A stretch of 64,000 bases of DNA from Megaleporinus macrocephalus (taxonomy: Eukaryota; Chordata; Actinopteri; Characiformes; Anostomidae): contig CM038721.1 in assembly GCA_021613375.1 (NCBI GenBank), positions 6,774,986-6,838,985 on the forward strand. The letters run 5' to 3'. Position numbers and translations under genes: made by a program. Of the stretch, positions 59,319-64,000 are shown in pieces. The notes under the pieces are model-generated. The model was not told the origin of the DNA and searched no databases. It saw only the letters and a program-made list of their open reading frames with translations. Numbering within the stretch: the stretch's first letter is position 1; each line of letters starts with the position of its first letter.

Positions 59319-59870
59319 ATATATAATGTACAGATGCTTATTTACTTAAGTCCAGCAAGCTGATGGCTGTTCTACCAGCCCGTGCTCTAAACCTCCGACC
59401 TGACAGGAGGTATACAAACTCAGATAACAAGCGATAGTCTGGGCAAGACAAAATAGCTTTAGCTTTTCTCAAGGCCTGTTTTTTGTATGTCACTGAGCTG
59501 GTTCTGATGGACACCAATAACTTTACCTGCTATCTTAACCAGGCCATTGAGTCTGTCCCTATTAATCATGCTGAGGTCACCATAACAAGCCACCATACAA
59601 AAAGTTAAAACAGACTCAATAAACTTGATGAAAACTTGAAAACCTGATAAAATGACATTTTCCGTTGCTGTACCTTCTTAAAAATATAATCTATGTTTAA
59701 ATCAAAACACAGTTTATATCTATAATCGTGCCAAGGTATTTATAACTCTCCACTAATTCAACTTCAACTTATTTTAACTGAATGTGTGTTTATAAAGATA
59801 TTTTCAACTGAATGTGTTAAAAGTTGAAATAGTAAAGTTGGCACCCATGTAGAAAAGAATTTCTAAAACA
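59319..59870 (-). mobile_element. L2-like LINE reverse-transcriptase C-terminal remnant
   Basis: Minus-strand text encodes in broken frames VELVE-SYKYLGTIID, then SVTYKKQALRKAKAILSCPD, YRLLSEFVYLLSGRRFRARA and GRTAISLLDL. From memory these match the C-terminal part of teleost L2-like LINE proteins. Multiple stops and frame shifts mark it as dead. Confidence 0.7.
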
Positions 59871-59937
59871 AACATTTCACTGTATTTAAATAAAAAATGA
59901 CAATGTACTCGGTATATCTTCTATATATATAAAATAA

Positions 59938-59987
<50 letters not shown>

Positions 59988-60101
59988 AATATATGTGTAA
60001 AAAAATACTATATATACTATAAATAAAAAATATATATAATATATATATACAGTAAATATATATATATATATACATATATACATGTAAAATAATACTACAT
60101 A

Positions 60102-60142
<41 letters not shown>

Positions 60143-60231
60143 TTATAAAATAAAACTATATATACTATAAGAGAAAAAATATAAATTAAAAAAAAAATAT
60201 ATATATATATATATATAATATAAACACACTT

Positions 60232-60279
<48 letters not shown>

Positions 60280-60392
60280 AATATATTATTTAGTATATAT
60301 ATAAAATATATTATTTAGTGTAAATATATAGATATGTGCGTGTGTGTGTAAAATAACACTATATATACTAAAAAAAGAACAAATATAAATAA

Positions 60393-60462
<70 letters not shown>

Positions 60463-60480
60463 TATTTAGTATATATATAC
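59871..60480. repeat. AT-rich low-complexity tract with many (AT)n runs
   Basis: About 0.6 kb, almost entirely A and T, with several AT runs (59940-59983, 60108-60135, 60248-60275, 60399-60460) separated by partly repeated TACTATAAATAAAAAATATA and AAATAACACTATATATACTA words, so part of it is a duplicated AT-rich module. Confidence 0.95.
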
Positions 60481-60636
60481 ACTAAATAAATTTGTGTGAA
60501 ATACTTCTAATTGGTTCAAGATGACAGCTTGAAAAAAGCACAGGCACACTTAATCAGCGCTGAGCAGATGTCAGCTGCACAGATAAACGAGAGAAAACGT
60601 GTGTGAAGACAGAAAGAAGACATGCGGGATGCCAAC
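60481..60636 (-). other. adamtsl3 intron sequence next to exon donor
   Basis: Low-copy sequence directly downstream (minus strand) of the exon. No additional exon was seen. Confidence 0.5.
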
Positions 60637-60756
60637 CTGATCATCATAGCGGTAAGTGAGGTACTGCTCCCCTGTCGTGTCCTCTAGAAAGCTTCCTTGT
60701 GGAGAGAGTGCGAATTCAGGCAGGAAGTAAGCGCTCTGGGACTCACTGAACACCCC
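60637..60756 (-). CDS. adamtsl3: Internal coding exon of ADAMTSL3 (punctin-2), N-terminal segment
   Basis: ADAMTSL3 is a secreted, ADAMTS-like extracellular-matrix glycoprotein that lacks the protease domain. Read on the minus strand, a pyrimidine-rich stretch ending TTTCAG precedes a 120-nt open segment (40 codons, phase 0 at both ends) that begins GVFSESQ and contains AYFLPEFALSPQGSF, FLEDTTGEQYLTYRYDDQ at its end. From memory this closely matches the segment between signal peptide and first thrombospondin type 1 repeat of vertebrate ADAMTSL3; human ADAMTSL1 lacks it. The exon ends CAG and is followed by GTTGGC, a weak donor (GT and +5 G only). Inside its 5' end lies a donor-like GTGAGT (TTCAGTGAGTCC). 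The signal-peptide exon should lie at higher coordinates and the first TSP1 exon at lower coordinates; neither was found here. Confidence 0.85.
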
Positions 60757-61214
60757 CTGAAACAGAGAAGAACAAACTATTAGACCTACATTACCCCCAT
60801 CACGCTGACTCACCCAGTTACAGCACTCGCTAGCCAAAGCTCTGTGTGTCCTCTGCTCTGGCAATCACACCTGATTCCCCTCACAGGCTGATCATCAACC
60901 CCCTCCCACTCCCAGTCTGATACACATCACTCCCCCACTGCACTGGAAAACCCTCTCCTGGAACTCCACCTTGCTGGTGTGCAGTTAGAGACTGTAGCTC
61001 ATCTGCCGATGCTCAGTTTGTGCTAGTCATTGCTAGTTCCTGATCAGTGGTCAGGTTTTGACCACAGAGCTGCTCTAGTCTGAATATTTTTGTGCCATTG
61101 CTGTGATAACAGAGGTCGGCCACTAGGCCTGAACGGCTTCTATTTGGAATTTTTCTTTGACTATTACTGTAAATGAAACTCCAGGACCAGTTTTACACAA
61201 CTTTGTGTATTCTG
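60757..61214. other. adamtsl3 intron sequence with dispersed repeat fragment
   Basis: 60960-61090 (GATGCTCAGTTTGTGCTAGT, AGTGGTCAGGTTTTGACCAC) matches from memory a repeat frequent in ostariophysan fishes. The pyrimidine tract for the exon acceptor is at 60759-60778. No signal-peptide exon was seen. Confidence 0.5.
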
Positions 61215-61509
61215 TGGGGTGTATGTTCACCAGTAAGAGCAGCAGATCTGATTAGAACACATGTAAATAATCATACTTGTAAACACATGTAAATAATCAT
61301 AAATAATCAAATAATCATTGTGAGAGAAGTAGATCATATCTTGATCCAGTTTGAAGAACAAAGTTAGGTTCCAGATTTCTCCTGGACGCCCCAGACATTG
61401 TATGAATGTATTCAGTTCCTTCAGCAGTAATCTTGATTTAGCTTAATGAAGTACTGAGCAGTCAAAGCAGGTATTAGATGAGAACTGATAATAATACTGG
61501 GGTGTTTCT
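61215..61509 (+). mobile_element. 0.7-kb Tc1-type non-autonomous element, copy C, partial
   Basis: TGTTCACCAGTAAGAGCAGC, GTGAGAGAAGTAGATCATAT, CCTGGACGCCCCAGACATTG and AGCAGTCAAAGCAGGTATTA match copy B (43812) in the same orientation. Both outer ends are missing. The right side breaks where a hAT-like end begins (GTTTCTAGTGACGCACCGAT). Confidence 0.85.
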
Positions 61510-62133
61510 AGTGACGCACCGATACCAGTTTTTCCATATCGATACAGATACCAGCTTTTCAGGTATCTGCCGATACCGAGTACCGATACCAACTCTGACT
61601 TAAATGCTGCATGTATGCCTATAAATCCTGATATTTATATTTTTGTATTTTTTTATCTTATCCTGAATAAATCCTGATTGTCAGAAGAAACGCCTTACTA
61701 AAGAAAGGACAGAATAACGTGAAACATTATACTACAGAAGTATTCTTGAACTCTAAAACTCTTGCTTTAATACTGTACTGATCAAGTATTCATGAACTTT
61801 TTCACACTAAAACAGTCTTCTCAGAAGAAAGAAAGAAAAAAACTAAGAAAAGAAGGAAAAGGGAATGTTCTCTATTCTGGGTTTGGGACAAGCAGGGACA
61901 GAGGATTATTCTACCTCACTTGGCTGACTCTTATCCAGCCTTACAGGACCTTAAATCACAAAGCTATTGCTCCAAACTTCATCGGGGAACCCCAAAATAC
62001 AGCTCCGAGAGTGATTTAGCAACTCACCCCATAAAACAACCACACAGCAACCTCGGATCTACATCAGGAATGCAAGTTAAAGTAGTACATAATGTGTTAA
62101 AGGAATCCAGGCATTTAGTACTTACATGTAATG

Positions 62134-62172
<39 letters not shown>
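61510..62172. mobile_element. hAT-like terminal region then low-copy sequence
   Basis: GTGACGCACCGATACCAGTT, TGCCGATACCGAGTACCGAT and ACCAACTCTGACTTAAATGC at 61513-61605 are typical of a fish hAT-type end with repeated CCGATACC words. 61606-62130 is not recognised. An AT run lies at 62137-62171. Confidence 0.5.
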
Positions 62173-62176
<4 letters not shown>

Positions 62177-63010
62177 GTGTCAACTAACAAAGTACAAATA
62201 CTTCATTACCTTACTTAAGTAGAATTTATGGTTATTTATACTTTACTCCTTACATTTACACTCCATTATCAGTACTTTCTACTCCTTACATTTACACTCC
62301 ATTATCAGTACTTTCTACTTCCTTACATTTACACTCTATTATCAGTACTTTCTACTTCTTACATTTACACTCCATTATCAGTACTTTCTACTTCTTACAT
62401 TTACACTCCATTATCAGTACTTTCTACTCCTTACATTTACACTCCATTATCAGTACTTTCTACTCCTTACATTTTAAACATAGTCTCGTTACTCCTATTT
62501 CATTTCAGCTTGTTTTCATTCATGTACATTTACATTCCAGTAAAGATTATTGATAACATGTTTTTGAAGTTTGACTTCATTACAATACTAGACAACTAGT
62601 CATCATATCTTCTGCTCCATGAAACACATGTTAATGTTCAGTAGTAACAGATATGCTTCTTTAATATATTTACATTGTACTAAACTACATTCATGTTCAA
62701 TGGGTGTATATGAGTCTGAAACAGGAAGCCTAGCGCATCCCAAATTTATCAACATTAATATTTTAATATAACATTATAGTCATTATGGCTTTTAGAAGAA
62801 TGAGGTTTTTGGGGAGGTGGGCTAGTGCACTACAGACCCCTGTGGTGCAGCCTATGCTTTTGTCCTTAATGGCCTTTTTTTCCAGCTTTACTTTTACTTT
62901 TATACTTTAAGTAGTTTTGAAAGCAGTACTTTTATACTTTTACTGGAGTAAAAAGCTTGAGTTGATACTTCAACTTCTACAGAAGTATTTTTAAACCCCA
63001 GTATCTATAC
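62173..63010. mobile_element. hAT-type non-autonomous element, copy 2
   Basis: Matches 53285-53975 nearly throughout (TTACCTTACTTAAGTAGAAT, TTAATGTTCAGTAGTAACAG, GCGCATCCCAAATTTATCAA, AGTAAAAAGCTTGAGTTGAT). It differs by an internal 36-bp tandem array (62244-62475), and the outer right end after ACTTCTACTGATG is lost. Confidence 0.8.
62244..62475. repeat. 36-bp minisatellite inside a hAT-type element (about 6.4 units)
   Basis: TACTCCTTACATTTACACTC followed by CATTATCAGTACTTTC repeats six times plus a partial unit, with C/T variation and a single inserted T. The related element at 53285 carries one corresponding segment only, so the array arose after the two copies separated. Confidence 0.95.
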
Positions 63011-63802
63011 TTCTACTGATGTAATATATTTTATTCAATAATGTACATATATGTTATATCAGTGTTACTCATTGGGTCACCAACGAGCAAATTCAAAGTA
63101 CCATCAAACACAATCCGTAGAAGAACCAGGGCTTTAGAAATGAGCCCCGCTCGCCCATGGAGGAAATTCCCCCATACCCAAAAGGCTTTACTCGCAAAGC
63201 TTAGCAGCAACACATGCACCAAATCCTCAATGTTGCCGGCAATGTTTCCGGCACAATCTGCTCACTGTGTTAATTCGCGGTGCGGAGGGGATTCACAGCT
63301 GAGACTGGCCACACAGCTACAAACTAAATAGGTTCAAGAACGATAGAGGGATCTCGGAGGATGAGAAAAGGGTTTCCAAACACATTTTTCTAAAGGAGGG
63401 CCCAAAGAAGGAGCCGGTCTGGCTTTACACACTTCATTCCATTGTGGTGGAACTGAGTGTTCTGAAGACAAGCAGCTAGTGCCTAAGAACACATCTGACA
63501 GTCCCTCACTGCAGGCTTAATTCACACTCATAGCACACATACACAAGTGGAGAAACCTTCTTTTCAGACCACGTTTGTGTATTTTACATTATTCTTTTGT
63601 CATTTTCAGGCAGTAAACGAAAGAACTGCATATTCAAACTTGTCAATACAGAAAATTCATTTATTACATAAATAACCAGAGGCATAACATTCCCAAACAG
63701 ATATTCTTGCGGAAAGAAGCCATTTTGGTCACCAAAACATGAGGCTGCAATAAAAACAGCACATATAAAAATTGATTTCAGAGACAGCACAAGCGCTTTG
63801 AC
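63011..63802. other. adamtsl3 intron sequence, no exon seen
   Basis: 63060-63360 is repeat-free and somewhat GC-richer. A minus-strand frame from 63790 starts MLSLKSIFICAVFIAASCFG, like a signal peptide, but it lacks a good start context or donor and does not resemble ADAMTSL3. Confidence 0.35.
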
Positions 63803-64000
63803 TCCTTTAGAGGGCGACGGTGAGTGATGTTTGTTTATTTGATGTTTGTTAATATCTCCTTTAGAGGGCGGCGGTGAGTGATGTTTGTTAATAACTCCTT
63901 TAGAGGGCGGTGGTGAGTGATGTTTGTTAATAATTCCTTTAGAGGGCGGCGGTGAGTAATCTTTGTCAATAATTCCTTTAGAGGGCGGCGGTGAGTAATC
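63803..64000. repeat. 39-bp minisatellite, running off the window end
   Basis: CTCCTTTAGAGGGCGGCGGT then GAGTGATGTTTGTTAATAA repeats at 63857, 63896, 63935 and 63974; the first unit (63803) is longer by 15 bp (TTATTTGATGTTTG duplication). Later units carry ATTCC and GTAATC changes. Confidence 0.95.

Noticed and set aside
59863..60075. 70-codon minus-strand frame of Y and I residues
   Set aside because: Translation of an AT dinucleotide tract.
63584..63790. Signal-peptide-like minus-strand frame (MLSLKSIFICAVFIAASCFG) upstream of the adamtsl3 exon
   Set aside because: Position and strand suit a first coding exon, but there is no clear donor after the hydrophobic stretch, the following residues do not resemble ADAMTSL3, and the frame overlaps an AT-rich region prone to hydrophobic translations.

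Overview
The window looks like ray-finned (teleost) fish genomic DNA, probably ostariophysan, though that rank is a weaker inference. It is AT-rich and full of dinucleotide runs. It carries teleost-type repeats recognised from memory: a tRNA-headed SINE family, Tc1/mariner and hAT remnants, Rex3/RTE-like and L2-like LINE ends, and short non-autonomous elements. No database was searched, so family names are recognition calls while internal copies, inverted ends and periods were read directly.

Only one protein-coding segment is well supported: a 120-bp internal exon on the minus strand at 60637-60756, encoding the conserved N-terminal segment just before the first thrombospondin repeat of ADAMTSL3 (punctin-2). 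No other exon of that gene was found. The simplest reading is that positions 1-60636 lie in the intron downstream of this exon, and 60757-64000 in the intron upstream. The long reading frames elsewhere are translations of repeats (for example the 814-codon frame over the GA tract) and are not genes.

Layout. 0-5.4 kb: a 29-bp-arm hairpin, a 44-bp minisatellite, and a SINE running into a 1.9-kb array of a 20-bp unit. 5.4-8.2 kb: a 24-bp minisatellite resembling a Tc1-type transposon end. 8.2-12.5 kb: a CpG-rich block, then a Tc1-type element split by a nested inverted-repeat element and running into a 16-bp minisatellite. 13.3-15.6 kb: a 2.3-kb purine tract. 15.9-25.6 kb: CpG-rich low-copy blocks separated by hAT-type repeats and by a SINE with a different 20-bp array interrupted by a LINE tail. 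25.6-31.7 kb: dispersed repeats and a foldback element. 31.7-44.8 kb: a 19-bp array, Tc1 and BED-hAT remnants, two copies of a 525-bp Tc1-type element, a degenerate 80-bp array, a perfect hairpin and an inverted pair of 0.7-kb elements. 45-47.3 kb: a second SINE-linked 20-bp array. 48-52 kb: a local duplication around hAT-like elements. 53-63 kb: two related hAT elements (one with a new 36-bp minisatellite), a third SINE-linked array, a Rex3-like fragment nested in an L2-like LINE, a long AT tract and the exon. The window ends inside a 39-bp minisatellite.

The main pattern is that several minisatellites begin inside or at the ends of transposable elements, and for three of them the seed can be pointed to. 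No new enzymatic or defence system is visible. Tandem repeats fill roughly a fifth of the window by eye.
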